This document shows positions 1 to 9,863 of a stretch of DNA of 64,000 bases, one piece after another. Origin of the DNA: Fusarium oxysporum f. sp. lycopersici 4287 (lineage: Eukaryota; Ascomycota; Sordariomycetes; Hypocreales; Nectriaceae); contig NC_030991.1 in NCBI RefSeq assembly GCF_000149955.1, positions 3,206,114-3,270,113 of the forward strand. Direction: 5' to 3'. The translations under genes and the position numbers were made by a program. A model generated the notes under the pieces. That model made no database searches. It saw only the letters and a list, made by a program, of their open reading frames with translations, and was not told the origin of the DNA. Within the stretch, counting starts at the first letter, position 1, and each line of letters starts with the position of its first letter.

Positions 1-491
1 TTGTTAACGAGAATATTGTGTCTTTGAACGTCAGCAACTTAGTGGTGCGCGGTTATAAGCATGGCGAAGTGCAGCAATTTCTATGGTCATTCCCGAACCT
101 ACAAGAACTTGTTTTATGTCCCGAGTCTGGAGGACAGGCCAGTGGCCAAAAAATAGCCCTACAGTCTTTGAAATGGACTTTAGAGAATGACTTGATCGAT
201 TTTGTTTGTCAACACCAGCTGCAGCAACTGGCATTACGCAATGTAACGCTGTTCAGTGGCACTTGGAAGTCCTTCTTCAATCGTATCGCGCGTCTTTCTA
301 ATCAAACGCTTCAGTCAGCTGTCTGCATAAAGACGAGCGGCATTCGCATCAGTTTGAGTGAAGCTGCCAGATCACGCAAGTGCTGGCCTAACAGCGATGC
401 CAGTGTTTTGAATCCACGAGTATTATTTGGCAAGTGTAACAAAGACCGAGTATATAGTTTGGACAAGCGCGACTTTTGGCTTGCAGAATGA
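1..491 (+). CDS. Partial F-box/LRR-like protein, C-terminal end
   Basis: An open frame runs from base 3 to a TGA at 489-491, so the gene begins left of the window. About 160 residues are visible. The stretch FPNLQELVL followed by leucine-rich turns (LQSLKW, LQQLALRN) resembles the leucine-rich part of fungal F-box proteins, which choose targets for SCF ubiquitin ligases. No F-box is visible because the N-terminus is missing. The C-terminal 60 residues show no recognisable domain. The LRR assignment is an inference from residue pattern only; it could be another alpha/beta repeat protein or a decayed gene. Confidence 0.4.
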   Translation, partial: VNENIVSLNVSNLVVRGYKHGEVQQFLWSFPNLQELVLCPESGGQASGQKIALQSLKWTLENDLIDFVCQHQLQQLALRNVTLFSGTWKSFFNRIARLSNQTLQSAVCIKTSGIRISLSEAARSRKCWPNSDASVLNPRVLFGKCNKDRVYSLDKRDFWLAE

Positions 492-541
492 AATCGAAAT
501 ACCTAAGGCTAGATTATAATTTAAGACAGTTATCTAAGTTT

Positions 542-1470
542 GTATCCCTTGAGTTGTGTTGAACCTCCCGCCAGGTCACAGTAGGGGGTTACAGCCAATT
601 AAAATGCGTCAATTAAAAGATACCTGTCGCCCCCCCATTTCAGCCTGTGATAGAAGTACCGGCAATCTCTCGAGTTACAAATCGCTACATCACACTGCTC
701 ACGTTCCCAATCTATTAAGAGGTTCCACCCATGTACCTCCTAGAAGATGGTGGGCATGTGGGGCCTGGTACGGCCGGGAGGTTCAACACAACTTTTTTGT
801 TTGTTTTGTTTGTTTGTATATTTTTCGTCTGGGTGGCTGTAACGAAGCCAGATCTCCTACTGGAGCAAAAGACGTGCTGAGCTAGCTAGGTACAGGGAAA
901 CCCCGCTTCCTTCACCATCCAGCATACCAATGGCACAAAAGGTGCTGTATTTCTCAAGCCCGTCACCCGTCAGCGGGTTCGGGGGCAATCTATTGTCGAA
1001 CTTTTTCCACCGACCAGAATTCTCTCGCGCATCACTACATCTGCCGACGCAGTCCACAATCTCCAGTAACCAAGTTGTAGCTCGTAGTCGACTGTCGCGG
1101 CGGCAGGGAAAAACCTCGGGAAGGAATCAGAGGCCGACGGTGCGGCTTGCCTTCAAAGGAGAAAAACCCATCGCAATCGGCGTCGTTGATCGGGAGGATG
1201 TCGCTACCGATGCCATGGGCATCGTCCTCCGATATCTAAGGCGTTCTGGTTCTGAGGTGCCGCCATTAGATCCGACAAAGGTGTTGTCAGAGAAGGCGAA
1301 CTCTCCAAAATTCCTTCTCTGAAAACTGCTGTTAGGGAGCCGATAGCATCCCCGCAGTTTTGTGTGGTCGCGTGGCCTGCAGAAAATCCCGCTCCTAACA
1401 CGGCACTAACAGTGCGTGCCAAGAAAGAATTTTTACAGGGGAGAGTGGTTCAACACAACTCAAGGGATAC
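542..1470. mobile_element. TIR-flanked non-autonomous DNA element (MITE-like)
   Basis: The 24 bases at 542-565 are repeated in perfect inverted orientation at 1447-1470; the core is TCCCTTGAGTTGTGTTGAAC. A third, inverted partial copy lies at 776-793 (matching 556-573), so a 238-bp sub-element with the same end sequence is nested at the left. No convincing transposase is encoded between them. No clear target-site duplication was seen. The repeats are unlike the CAGTGGG ends of Fusarium mimps. The element stops about 80 bp short of the JmjC gene's stop codon. Confidence 0.55.
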
Positions 1471-1551
1471 TTACTCAAGTGTAGGGTAGTCATGAAGTAT
1501 ATGCTGAGTCAGAAAACGCTGTAGCTTTTTCTGACTAAGCTGTTATCTTAG

Positions 1552-4500
1552 TCACGTGCCTCCATTTCTGGTGACCTGCTGCTTAAGTAACTCATCGATG
1601 TTGTCTGAAGCCGGGTCCAGCTCGTTCTCCTCCCATAGAAACCCGCCAGTATCCGAAACGCTGCCATTAAAAACCTTCTCTAAAACTCGATCTTCAAAGG
1701 ACTTTCCTGCTTCACATAGGTTCCTCATATACTCATCATCAAGTAGACTGCGGAATGCATTCGCCTCCTTGGTAAATTCTTCGCGATAGAGATTGGTCCA
1801 GTTTTGTTTTTTAATCCCGAAAGGATTTTTTGAGTCCAAGAGGATAAAGGGGAGCAACCCATCGTGTGATTTGCAGATAGAATTCCATTGTCTGCCCTCT
1901 TGAATATGGTCTTTCAGCCGATCTTTCGTCATACAGTGATCAGCTGCAAGTTTGTCAAGAAAGCCTGGTTTAAGCTGCTTTTGTATAGGCCCCTTTACCG
2001 TGTCAGCTTCACGAGCTAGTTTTCTTTGAGTGAGCCGAAGTCCGAACTTCGATAACTTTGTTCTGCCTTCAAAGAATTTCACTGATTGCACTGACTGGTT
2101 TAGCTTGTCTTTAGTCTTGTCGATATGGACGGTGGCCTCTTCATTCTTCCAATCCTTTACCAGAGTAATGAACTGTTGTATGGCCATTGTGCTACGCACG
2201 GCAGCAACTTGCTTGTATACATTCAACTCTGCAGTCGAGGGATGTTGGTGGTCGATTTGTATTCGACGATAAGGTATCTCTGATAGGCCTTGCTCGATCT
2301 CGACTAACTCTCGCTGGGGTGTGGTGTTGGTGCGTGTCAATCTTTTAGGCGCGACTTGGGAGAGTTGCTGATGTGCTTTCCGTTTGTTGGCTTGCGCCAA
2401 TTCCTGTGGGGAGGCAGTGGTTTGGCCGTACTTTTTCCCAATAGCATACATGCCATCCTCGGTACACGCAGTGACCTTGCTAAAGTCAATTTTCTCCCCA
2501 GGGGGTACGTAGTTAATGGAATGAGCGGCGCAATGTCCAAAATTGATGATCGCATGTTGCTGTCCCGGTAAGGTGTAGAAGGCTTCCCCACGTCCGACGG
2601 CTGCAACGATATAATCTATGCCCTCCTTCTTGAGCCTGGAGGGAGCTAGAAGAAGAGATTGGTGCGAAACAAACTGGTCGCATTTGCAACACCTCCAGTT
2701 TGCTTCGACAAATGCATTAAACTTGGCTATGTGATGTTTTTCAATCGCTAGCCACAGTTTATACCCGGGTCCGAAGTAAACCTCGTTATAGGATCGAAAG
2801 TTTTTGATGTCTTCCCCATGTGTGCGGTTCCCGGAACCGGGACCACCAATGTGGTGATATGCGACATGCAGGTCCTTGAGGTCAGGGTTTCCCGTGATCT
2901 CAGGTCCAGGATCCAAACGCTCACCAGGAAGAATGTCGAGATTACCGATATAATACGGAATATCTTCTTGGGGAGGATCTAAGGCGTACTTTTCAAATAT
3001 TGACTCGATTTCGGTAAGTGTTGGCCGCTTACATTCAGCAGTGAAACCCTCCCAGTTGATCGGAGGTCGGCTACTCGAGACGTAGATCCTTGCGTACCCC
3101 TCACCTTTCGGACCTGCCTCATACCGAGTGCTCGTAGTCTGCCACTTTTCATCAGTCGTCTTGACCCTCTCTTGCATGTGGGCCAGGTCAACATTCCTGA
3201 GTGGAACAGAGGAGTGCTGTGAGTCACCCTCACCTTCCATCTCGGCAAGCCTGGGGACGAGCATTTCCATATCAGCGGGCGTGAGAGTGACCGTTGTCGC
3301 AGGAGGATCTGAGCGTGATCTATTGGATGGCGTGAACTGTATCATTGGTGGTGTGTTCGTTCTGGTATTCCGGTCGGCTCCTTCGCTAGCGGTATCGCTT
3401 CCTTCACTGGCTGGGCTGGGGGAGGGAGACTGTGTTTGTTGGTCGTTGGCGTGTTGGTCATCTCCATTCCCTGGTGAATGACCCTGCATTAGCGAGTTCG
3501 CTGCAACAGCGCAGAGAATGTCCATGGCTGATTCGAGCACTTGAACTAAACCGTCATCTGCATGAGGCTTTCTAGAATAGGTGCTTATGTCGCTGTCTAC
3601 CGTTGGTGGAGGGTTGGCCCTATTGTCGGCCGCACAGGCCAGTGGCGACTGGCCAGCCCTGGCGACTGCCGTAGGACTTTGAGTGGGACTCCTTGGCGCC
3701 TGGTCGTCGACTGAAGGACTCTGAGAGCTAGCTGTGTCATTGGTCGCGGGATGCTGTGGCGAGCAAGAGTCAGTGATCATGTTGAGGCCTCCGTCATCGA
3801 CGTCCAACATGGCTTCATCCTCGTCACATGCCCTACCAGAGTTTGCCGGCCATGTGATGTGAGTCGCAACAGAACCGGCTGGTGACGTGTCTGCGGCCGT
3901 GGAGGCCTCTGATGATTCAGTCACAGCCGAGTGGCTCCTTGCGAATGATCCACGCTCGGGGTTTGTATTTAGGCCGGCTCTTGCACTTTGCTTGGCTGGG
4001 CTCGGGGTCGTTGGTACGTAGACTGCGCCATGGACATTGATGTCGTTGCCTCCGTCCTTGGGTGAGTCAGGCGGACTATTTGTTGCGGCCAAATCATTCA
4101 CAGTCATGGTCACACCCTTTGACCCGACGGGCTGTTGGTCGTCAGATGTCTGTGCAGGCCGTGACCATGAGATCTCGCTTGCCTGAGATTCTGACGCGAC
4201 CTCTTGCTCAGAGATTCCGAGTTGTATATCGATATGCCGCTCGCATGGCGTCTCGGATCGGCTGTCCATCTGTAGGGAATTCGTCACTTTGTCCATGACT
4301 TGTTCATTGCTGGGAACCATAGGATTCTGGGCATGAACCTGGGCCTCTTCTGTCTGCGATAGTATTACCTGCGCCAGGCCACTCAAATTATCCAATTCAT
4401 CCAAGAATGTCACCAGTAGCTCAGCAACCGGAGTCTTGGGTTGCACTGCAACTTGCCTGATCGACTGGGAAAGCGTCTGTCGCTTTGTTTGAGGGGATTT

Positions 4501-4602
4501 ATCGGGAACCTTGTGATGTAGTGCACTGAGACTCGAAGACAATTCCAGCACACCTGTGCATATTGAGACAATTGTCGAGACGAGAGGATTGTGTGTGGAC
4601 AT
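1552..4602 (-). CDS. KDM4-like JmjC-domain protein with long disordered N-terminus
   Basis: Single open frame, 1016 aa from the ATG at 4602. That start is chosen because a TATA-like motif lies 50 bp upstream; the frame stays open to 4887. Residues about 100-520 are low-complexity Ser/Pro/Thr/Asp-rich. A JmjC fold follows: an HGED motif gives iron ligands H595 and E597, then FRSYNEVYFGPGYKLWLAIE, then CDQFVSHQSLLLAPSRL, then the second histidine H683 in LPGQQHAIINFGHCAAHSIN. The order and spacing match KDM4-type histone demethylases (Fe(II)/2-oxoglutarate dioxygenases), with H-x-E...H retained. The last 300 residues are basic, helical and unrecognised. No PHD, Tudor or JmjN domain was identified. 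Histone demethylation is inferred from the family; another hydroxylated substrate is possible. It lies alone, next to a TIR element, in gene-poor DNA. Confidence 0.8.
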   Translation of the reverse strand: MSTHNPLVSTIVSICTGVLELSSSLSALHHKVPDKSPQTKRQTLSQSIRQVAVQPKTPVAELLVTFLDELDNLSGLAQVILSQTEEAQVHAQNPMVPSNEQVMDKVTNSLQMDSRSETPCERHIDIQLGISEQEVASESQASEISWSRPAQTSDDQQPVGSKGVTMTVNDLAATNSPPDSPKDGGNDINVHGAVYVPTTPSPAKQSARAGLNTNPERGSFARSHSAVTESSEASTAADTSPAGSVATHITWPANSGRACDEDEAMLDVDDGGLNMITDSCSPQHPATNDTASSQSPSVDDQAPRSPTQSPTAVARAGQSPLACAADNRANPPPTVDSDISTYSRKPHADDGLVQVLESAMDILCAVAANSLMQGHSPGNGDDQHANDQQTQSPSPSPASEGSDTASEGADRNTRTNTPPMIQFTPSNRSRSDPPATTVTLTPADMEMLVPRLAEMEGEGDSQHSSVPLRNVDLAHMQERVKTTDEKWQTTSTRYEAGPKGEGYARIYVSSSRPPINWEGFTAECKRPTLTEIESIFEKYALDPPQEDIPYYIGNLDILPGERLDPGPEITGNPDLKDLHVAYHHIGGPGSGNRTHGEDIKNFRSYNEVYFGPGYKLWLAIEKHHIAKFNAFVEANWRCCKCDQFVSHQSLLLAPSRLKKEGIDYIVAAVGRGEAFYTLPGQQHAIINFGHCAAHSINYVPPGEKIDFSKVTACTEDGMYAIGKKYGQTTASPQELAQANKRKAHQQLSQVAPKRLTRTNTTPQRELVEIEQGLSEIPYRRIQIDHQHPSTAELNVYKQVAAVRSTMAIQQFITLVKDWKNEEATVHIDKTKDKLNQSVQSVKFFEGRTKLSKFGLRLTQRKLAREADTVKGPIQKQLKPGFLDKLAADHCMTKDRLKDHIQEGRQWNSICKSHDGLLPFILLDSKNPFGIKKQNWTNLYREEFTKEANAFRSLLDDEYMRNLCEAGKSFEDRVLEKVFNGSVSDTGGFLWEENELDPASDNIDELLKQQVTRNGGT

Positions 4603-4630
4603 AGTGTTGCTGAGAAAGTTGGTGCGAGGC

Positions 4631-4672
4631 GGATGCGACTGGAGCCTCACGCTACTTATGTACCCGTTGCTT
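4631..4672 (-). promoter_or_regulatory. Core promoter of the JmjC gene, shared with the 9.3-kb gene
   Basis: In gene orientation the block AGCAAYGGGTACATAAGTAG (within 4652-4672) is followed by GTCRCATCC (4639-4631) and then the ATG at 4602. The same two blocks, similarly spaced, precede the ATG at 9333. The ACATAAG core could act as a TATA element. No long reading frame need cross it if the ATG at 4602 is used. Confidence 0.45.
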
Positions 4673-5253
4673 GCGGCTGGGAGATCCAAGCGCGCGGGGA
4701 TGCTCGAACCAACTTGTATACGGTGCTGCATTATCACCTGACTGATAAGATCTTCCCGCGTCATGCAATACGCCACAACATTGTGGCGGTGCTGCGCTAG
4801 GCCACTTTTAAGACTCTGATGCATCTCGCGACGCTGATATTCGCTAAAACACGGAATACCCCAAGCGCACTTTAGAGGTCGCTGCATTGGTTAAACTCTG
4901 CTGATTGGAATGAATGTTGACTTTGATCCAGCGGCAGTGATAACAACTAACCCTCGAACTTAGGTATACATTTCGATAAGTAGATAAAAATGACCAACGG
5001 GAAGAAGAAAAATTTGTGTGAGAACGAACACGACCCCGGCATTCCACTCTATAACCTGTCCTAGCCATTTCAACACCAGCGCCTCTACAATTTATTGATA
5101 CTCCTCTTCAAAAAGGCTTTAAATGATGATCTCGCTTTCGGTAGGGTTGTCGAGCTTTTGCATGTCGTTGACATTGGCTTGAGAGTACTTCTCCATGTCA
5201 ATAAGAGAGTTAGAGTATTGGCAACCATAGGCAATAGTATAAAGGAGATCTAA

Positions 5254-5864
5254 TCAATGAATGGATTCATCGCTAAAAGAGGAGAAAGGATTAGAGCAGG
5301 TGGTTATCTGTTGAATTGCAGCAAAATATTTGGCGTCCCAGGCCCCTCCATCACGTATCTTGGTACAAGTGTAATTCCATGCTTCTTGGGTTCCTCTTGC
5401 CTCTAGCAAACCATTGCATCTTCTATTGCTATTATCCATTTCTCGAAACTCAGAACCTGCATTTTACAAACATGTAATCGTCTGTTGCAACCCATGGTAT
5501 GGTATTGAAGGATTGTCGCTCGGATCGGATACTGTCGAGCTCTTCTATAGATAGCTTGAAGATGTAACTGCTATCTGGAACTCTTTTATCGTGCTTAGCC
5601 AAGAGTAAATGTAGTTGCTTATACCATTCCCCTTCGATTGGGCCTTGACTCTAGCCTATGAATCACCTTGTAAACTACTTTCAACCTCTTCTCAATTTTC
5701 TCCCATGGCCGTTGTTGATGAGAATCTCGGTTTCTGCCTTTTTTACCATTCGATCGCCTTATCGGCTGGGAGGTGATTTGAGCGTAGACATCAGCTCTTA
5801 GGTGAGAAATCTCGGCCTCTATCGTTTTGAGAAGTGAGTGGAGGTGATTATTATCTGCGGCCAT
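5254..5864 (-). pseudogene. Unresolved minus-strand gene, fragments in different frames
   Basis: From an ATG at 5864 a basic, helical stretch of 81 codons reads through KTIEAEISHLRADVY and EKIEKRLKVVYKVIHRLE. A second coherent stretch in another frame overlaps its end and continues with EWYKQLHLLLAKHDKR and YIFKLSIEELDSIRSERQ. A third runs 5439-5254 with TQEAWNYTCTKIRDGGAWD. I could not join the three with introns that keep phase, so either the splice sites are unusual or there is at least one frameshift. No family recognised. The protein-like composition on one strand argues for a real or recently dead gene. Confidence 0.35.
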
Positions 5865-6443
5865 GTCGATATGAGAAGTGTTGCAAAGGAGATGCGGTGT
5901 GTCATAAATTCAGGCGCACAGTGCATGCTTTGTACTCATCTCCAGCGTCTCCACACGCCACGTGCCGTGCCACACAGTAGCGAGACGAACTACGTACTTT
6001 ACGTACCCGCTGAGACTGCAACAACTTCATCCAGTAACTAGATAGTTTTTCATCTCGGTCCTTGCTTTGACCTTTCTTGATGTCAGCACGTGGTGAAAGT
6101 ACCCCTCCACGCTCGTCATCGGAGACGAGCTCATATTCTTGCTCGCTTTCATCAACATCCTGTTCGGCTCCCTAGTCATCGGCCAGCTGGCCTTGATCAA
6201 CTTCCACACACTCTTCCTCTTCATCCCTCTTATCCTCGTTTCCTCTGTGATTTTGATCGAGGGTGCGAGCTAGATTATTAGCAGTATGGGTAAAGCAGAG
6301 AAAACTACCTAGACTAGAGTTGTCTCTTGAGGTATGGTAAATAAATACTCAGGAATCCCATACATGCTCTTCACCGCTACCAAACATCTTGTTAAGCCAC
6401 TCTTGCAGACCCATGCTCTATCTGCAGCTGTATCACAATAATT

Positions 6444-6935
6444 TCAGGGGGAGAAACATGGCGGCTGTAAGCCCTCTTGGCTCTCTGGCTACAGCACTTT
6501 TATGCAGAAAGAAGTACATGTTGACATACTAACCAGTTCGCCACTTTGTCCAGTTGGGATGTCTTTCTATACAATGCCCTACTGCAGCCCTCTCTTTTCC
6601 AGACCTCCAGTAAGCTCCAATGATGACGACAAGCTCTTTCTCTAAAAATACGTTTAAATACCATCTAGTTGCCTCTTTTACTTCCCCATATGACTGATCT
6701 ACTTTATAGAAGCACTCTTTCGAGTCAATATCATAATTTAACTTATCCGATGCATATCCATGGACTTCAAAGCCTTCAACCAGTTGCGCAGAGTGACAAC
6801 TGCCCGCCATGGCCACAGAAATACTCGGACATCTAACTAAAATAAAAAAGTTAGAAATTGCTGCTTCAAACCAGGGCTGATCTTACTCAAGGCCTCTAGG
6901 ACGGGCCCGACGATGATCGTGGATTTATTTCCCAT
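6444..6935 (-). CDS. Small three-exon hypothetical protein, 130 aa
   Basis: Rebuilt from splice signals: exon 1 6935-6887, intron 6886-6837 (GTAAGA, branch TTCTAAC, TTTTAG), exon 2 6836-6534, intron 6533-6485 (GTTAGT...CCAG), exon 3 6484-6444. All phases agree and give 130 aa without a stop. The body contains ECFYKVDQSYGEVKEATRWY and KELVVIIGAYWRSGKER, a compact mixed alpha/beta pattern. No signal peptide, membrane segment or known motif is visible. The function is unknown. Confidence 0.5.
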
Positions 6936-7281
6936 TTTGTTGTGTAAAAGTTAGATATGCTTGGGTAGATGACGGCGACCCCCATGACTTATATAGACCT
7001 AACCAAGTACTTCAACATGGATGGGACTCTGCGTGTAAGGATGGTAGGGCCCTGCCACCGTACTGTAGCCCACTAACTGTTTGACCGACAGCCCGCACTA
7101 ATGCACTGTTACTTAGGGGTTTCAGTTGCCAGGGATCAGAAAGTCACTCAGTGGCTGGCTGAGTCGCCATTGACAGGGTTGGATGTATCCCTCCTGTCAC
7201 AAATATCAATCATGCCCCTTAATTATTTTCTCCAACTCATCCTCTTCGCTCACGCGCCACTCTGGAATCGAATTTGAACCA
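6936..7281. other. Intergenic region
   Basis: About 345 bp between divergently oriented genes (minus-strand start at 6935, plus-strand start at 7282). It presumably contains both promoters. No recognisable repeat or motif was seen. Confidence 0.4.
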
Positions 7282-7725
7282 ATGGCTTGTGAACAGGAAG
7301 GAGAGAACTTGGCACCTGAGATACGCCAGCTATCTGAGATCATGAATATACACTAAACTCCTGACAAGGAGTTTCGTTTTGATCAAATATGCAAGAAGCT
7401 CCTCGATCAGATCACCACGCTCAAGGACGAAGATGAAAAGCTCAAGCAATGCAACCACAGGTTGCGACAGATGCAGAAATACTCTGCTGAGGAAACTACA
7501 CCCGCAAATACCGCCTTGACCCATCTTCATGGGGTTACCGGTGCACTGACGACGCGGCTAATGGAACAGCCTGATTCCAAGCTCGCCGAGTTGCCGACAT
7601 TCATACCCTCATCGACAGAAACTCGCGAACAGCGCCTCGGTAACTTCACGGACATCGGGAACTCAGGAAGTAGGAAGGGGACGGAGACTTGGGTGTCTTT
7701 AGAAAACGCGATTACGGAAAACTAA
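7282..7725 (+). pseudogene. Coiled-coil protein gene broken by an in-frame TAA
   Basis: From the ATG at 7282 the frame reads 24 codons, meets TAA at 7354-7356, then continues open in the same frame to 7725. The second part contains a heptad-like stretch around ITTLKDEDEKLKQCNHRLRQ, typical of a short coiled coil. No GT-AG pair was found that would remove the stop. It could be a nonsense allele, or translation could start downstream of the stop. No family recognised. Confidence 0.35.
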
Positions 7726-7934
7726 GCAACATGAGAACATTTTCACGCTGGATTCATCGCCATCTCATGGGGTCGAGTTTTCCATTGGTTCGCGTTCTTA
7801 ACGTTGAGTGATGTATTGCAACTCTGATTGGTACTTTCATCAATTTCCATGCGCTCTTCACCACTCTCACGCCGTCCAGTATATATTCGGAACAAAATTG
7901 ACATAAATTACTGGCTGAAGTACCTAGCATCCGA

Positions 7935-8465
7935 TCAAACCACCACGTACGGCTCATATTTCTCGTCCTCTGGGCCTAAAAGTCTAACTTTGTCAGTCTC
8001 TGGTACCATGAATCGATTGGAGCGGTTTTGCCACAGCTGAATGTTTGTATTCTCGATGGAAGGGGCAGTGGCATCCTCCTCTTCCCCCTCTGATTCGGAA
8101 GCCACTGACTCTGGCCAGAGCTGGAACTCGCTCCATTCCTTGATCGATTCGAATAACATCCGGCAATAGTAGGCAATGCTCTTCTCATGAGTCTGGTTCT
8201 GCTGTACCAAATGCTCATAGGCCTGGTCTCTATATGACAGTAACCTTTTGTACTTTTGAGCATCTCCAGTAACGTCAGAGTCTGATTGTCTCAGATGCTC
8301 ATGGTTCTTGTTGTCGGATGTAATAATTGTAGACTATGCGCATTAATTTAGCCAGGTAGAACCTTGGGGTATTGACCGTACATTTTTCTTTCCTTTGATA
8401 TCGACCGCCGGCTCTCCCTCCTCAAATGATATAGGAGCCTCTTGGCCAATCCAAATAATCGACAT
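7935..8465 (-). CDS. Two-exon hypothetical protein, 160 aa
   Basis: Exon 1 8465-8382, intron 8381-8334 (GTACGG donor, GGCTAAAT branch, CATAG acceptor, 48 nt), exon 2 8333-7935; phases agree. The protein starts MSIIWIGQEAPISFEEGEP. It contains a helical part (QKYKRLLSYRDQAYEHLV) and an acidic low-complexity patch SESEGEEEDA. No recognised domain. The ATG lies only 27 bp after the stop of the 8492-8716 frame, so the two may belong to one transcript or one decayed gene. Confidence 0.45.
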
Positions 8466-8491
8466 CTTAGCAGTGGCATCTGTTGCTGACA

Positions 8492-8716
8492 CTACATCTC
8501 ACTGAAGAAGTCATGATGTTGATCATTTGACCGCTCAATCTGCTCTAATTGGGCACTGAGCTCAGCATTGGTCATCTGGAAGCTGCCAGCCATAGATGGC
8601 AAGAGCCGGTCTAAGGCTTCCTTTTTCCGGCGCTGGTGGCGATTGAGTTCGTCGAGCCAATGAGCTAACTTGAAACTTATTTTGAAGTAGGAGGAGAATA
8701 TCGTAGTAATGGCCAT
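8492..8716 (-). CDS. Short hypothetical frame, possibly the last exon of the 9.3-kb gene
   Basis: 74 codons rich in charged helical residues (LDELNRHQRRKKEALDRLL, AELSAQLEQIERSNDQ). An intron of about 48 nt with a weak GTTCGC donor and a GATAG acceptor would join it in phase to the gene ending at 8775, extending that protein. The donor is poor, so this is uncertain. No family recognised. Confidence 0.3.
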   Translation of the reverse strand: MAITTIFSSYFKISFKLAHWLDELNRHQRRKKEALDRLLPSMAGSFQMTNAELSAQLEQIERSNDQHHDFFSEM

Positions 8717-8774
8717 GCTTTGCCAGGCAAATCCCGTTACCTATCGGAGAACGGACCCATTCATGCTCTGGTAA

Positions 8775-9333
8775 TTATTTTCTGCGAACATCGACTGAAG
8801 TGTCCAAGTGTAACCCTTTGAGATGTTTGTACGTCTGGGCATGGACAGCTTTTCGCAAAATATCAAAAGCAGGAAGATATTGGGCGGTGCCGTAGGCTCT
8901 CTGCTGCTGAGGGCCTAGTCCGAATCTTTCGAATAGAGGTTTGAAATAGCGGTCAATGAGCTGAGGCAGCTCATATTCTGCTGCTTCGTCATACGGCTGA
9001 TTGGGGTCTGCATCATTCGGTGAAGACGTATGGTCAATGGTGGCAAGGAGCATAAGTGGCTTTGAGAGCCAGGCTTCGCCCTGAATCTTCCCCTTCCTGG
9101 TCTGATTCGGAAGTTATTGTCTGCCGATTGGGCCCGACAGAAATGCTCGAGTGCAGCGTCTGTATCCTTTCTGCCCAGTCTTTCAATCTTGGTAAGACGG
9201 TCTGCAACACGTCTTCATCCTTTCTACCAACTTGCCTCCCGGACCACGTATTCCTTTGGATCGGTTTATTTTCGAAGTATGATTGGAGCTGCTTCAGTGC
9301 CTCGAGCACCACGTCATCATTTGTGGTGAGCAT
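8775..9333 (-). pseudogene. Hypothetical gene with a one-base frameshift
   Basis: From the ATG at 9333 (preceded by CCTACC) the frame reads LTTNDDVVLEALKQLQSYF and LPRLKDWAERIQTLHSS. Coding then shifts near the GGG at 9079-9081 into a second frame: WLSKPLMLLATIDHTSS, ELPQLIDRYFKPLFERFG, to the stop at 8775. Removing one G makes a continuous 185-aa reading. The body is helical; no domain recognised. Its promoter shares two blocks with that of the JmjC gene. The shift may be real decay or an assembly error in a short G run. Confidence 0.4.
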
Positions 9334-9386
9334 GGTAGGGGGAAAGCGTCAACGTAGAGATGTGATGTTGTGGATGGCAGAACCCA

Positions 9387-9429
9387 GTGGATGTGACGAG
9401 GGGTGCCGTACTACTTATGTACCCATTGC
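9387..9429 (-). promoter_or_regulatory. Core promoter shared with the JmjC gene
   Basis: The block at 9409-9429 matches 4652-4672 at 20 of 21 positions, and 9387-9395 matches 4631-4639 (GGATGYGAC on the plus strand). The spacing is similar. Translation starts 76 bp downstream at 9333. Confidence 0.45.
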
Positions 9430-9863
9430 TTAGCGCCATGAGCTCCGAGTGCCTGGGGAGACTTGGGTCCACTTCAAATTCAATGTGGGTCTCCAGGTGC
9501 TGATACATCACTAGCTGCGCCCCGTCTTTGTGGCTAGTGATGTCCAGGTACAATAAGCAGGAGCACCATCATCATATTTCTAACAATAAAATTGCCTTTA
9601 ACCGCGAGGGTGTACACAAACGATACAGTAATGATCCTCTACCACAAATTTGGACGCTTTTCCCGACCATGCGCCTATTTGAGCGTATTCATCGTCTTGC
9701 AAATACGCACTCGGGGATACATGCTTGCTCTGCACATCATCCCCCGCTCTCCTATGGACGCATATTTCTGGCTCACATCCCGTGGCCCTAGTGCATTCAT
9801 TGACCAATTCCTTATCATTTCGTGTCGTGTTTGGATCTCTTCACTCGATGTGTTGACCATTTT

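Noticed and set aside
542..1470. mimp-type MITE
   Set aside because: The ends do not match the CAGTGGG...GCAA ends known for mimps.
4640..4690. Apparent protein similarity SNGYISS between the JmjC frame and the frame at 9.4 kb
   Set aside because: The match is DNA-level over about 21 bp, lies upstream of good start codons in both genes, and is better explained as a shared promoter.
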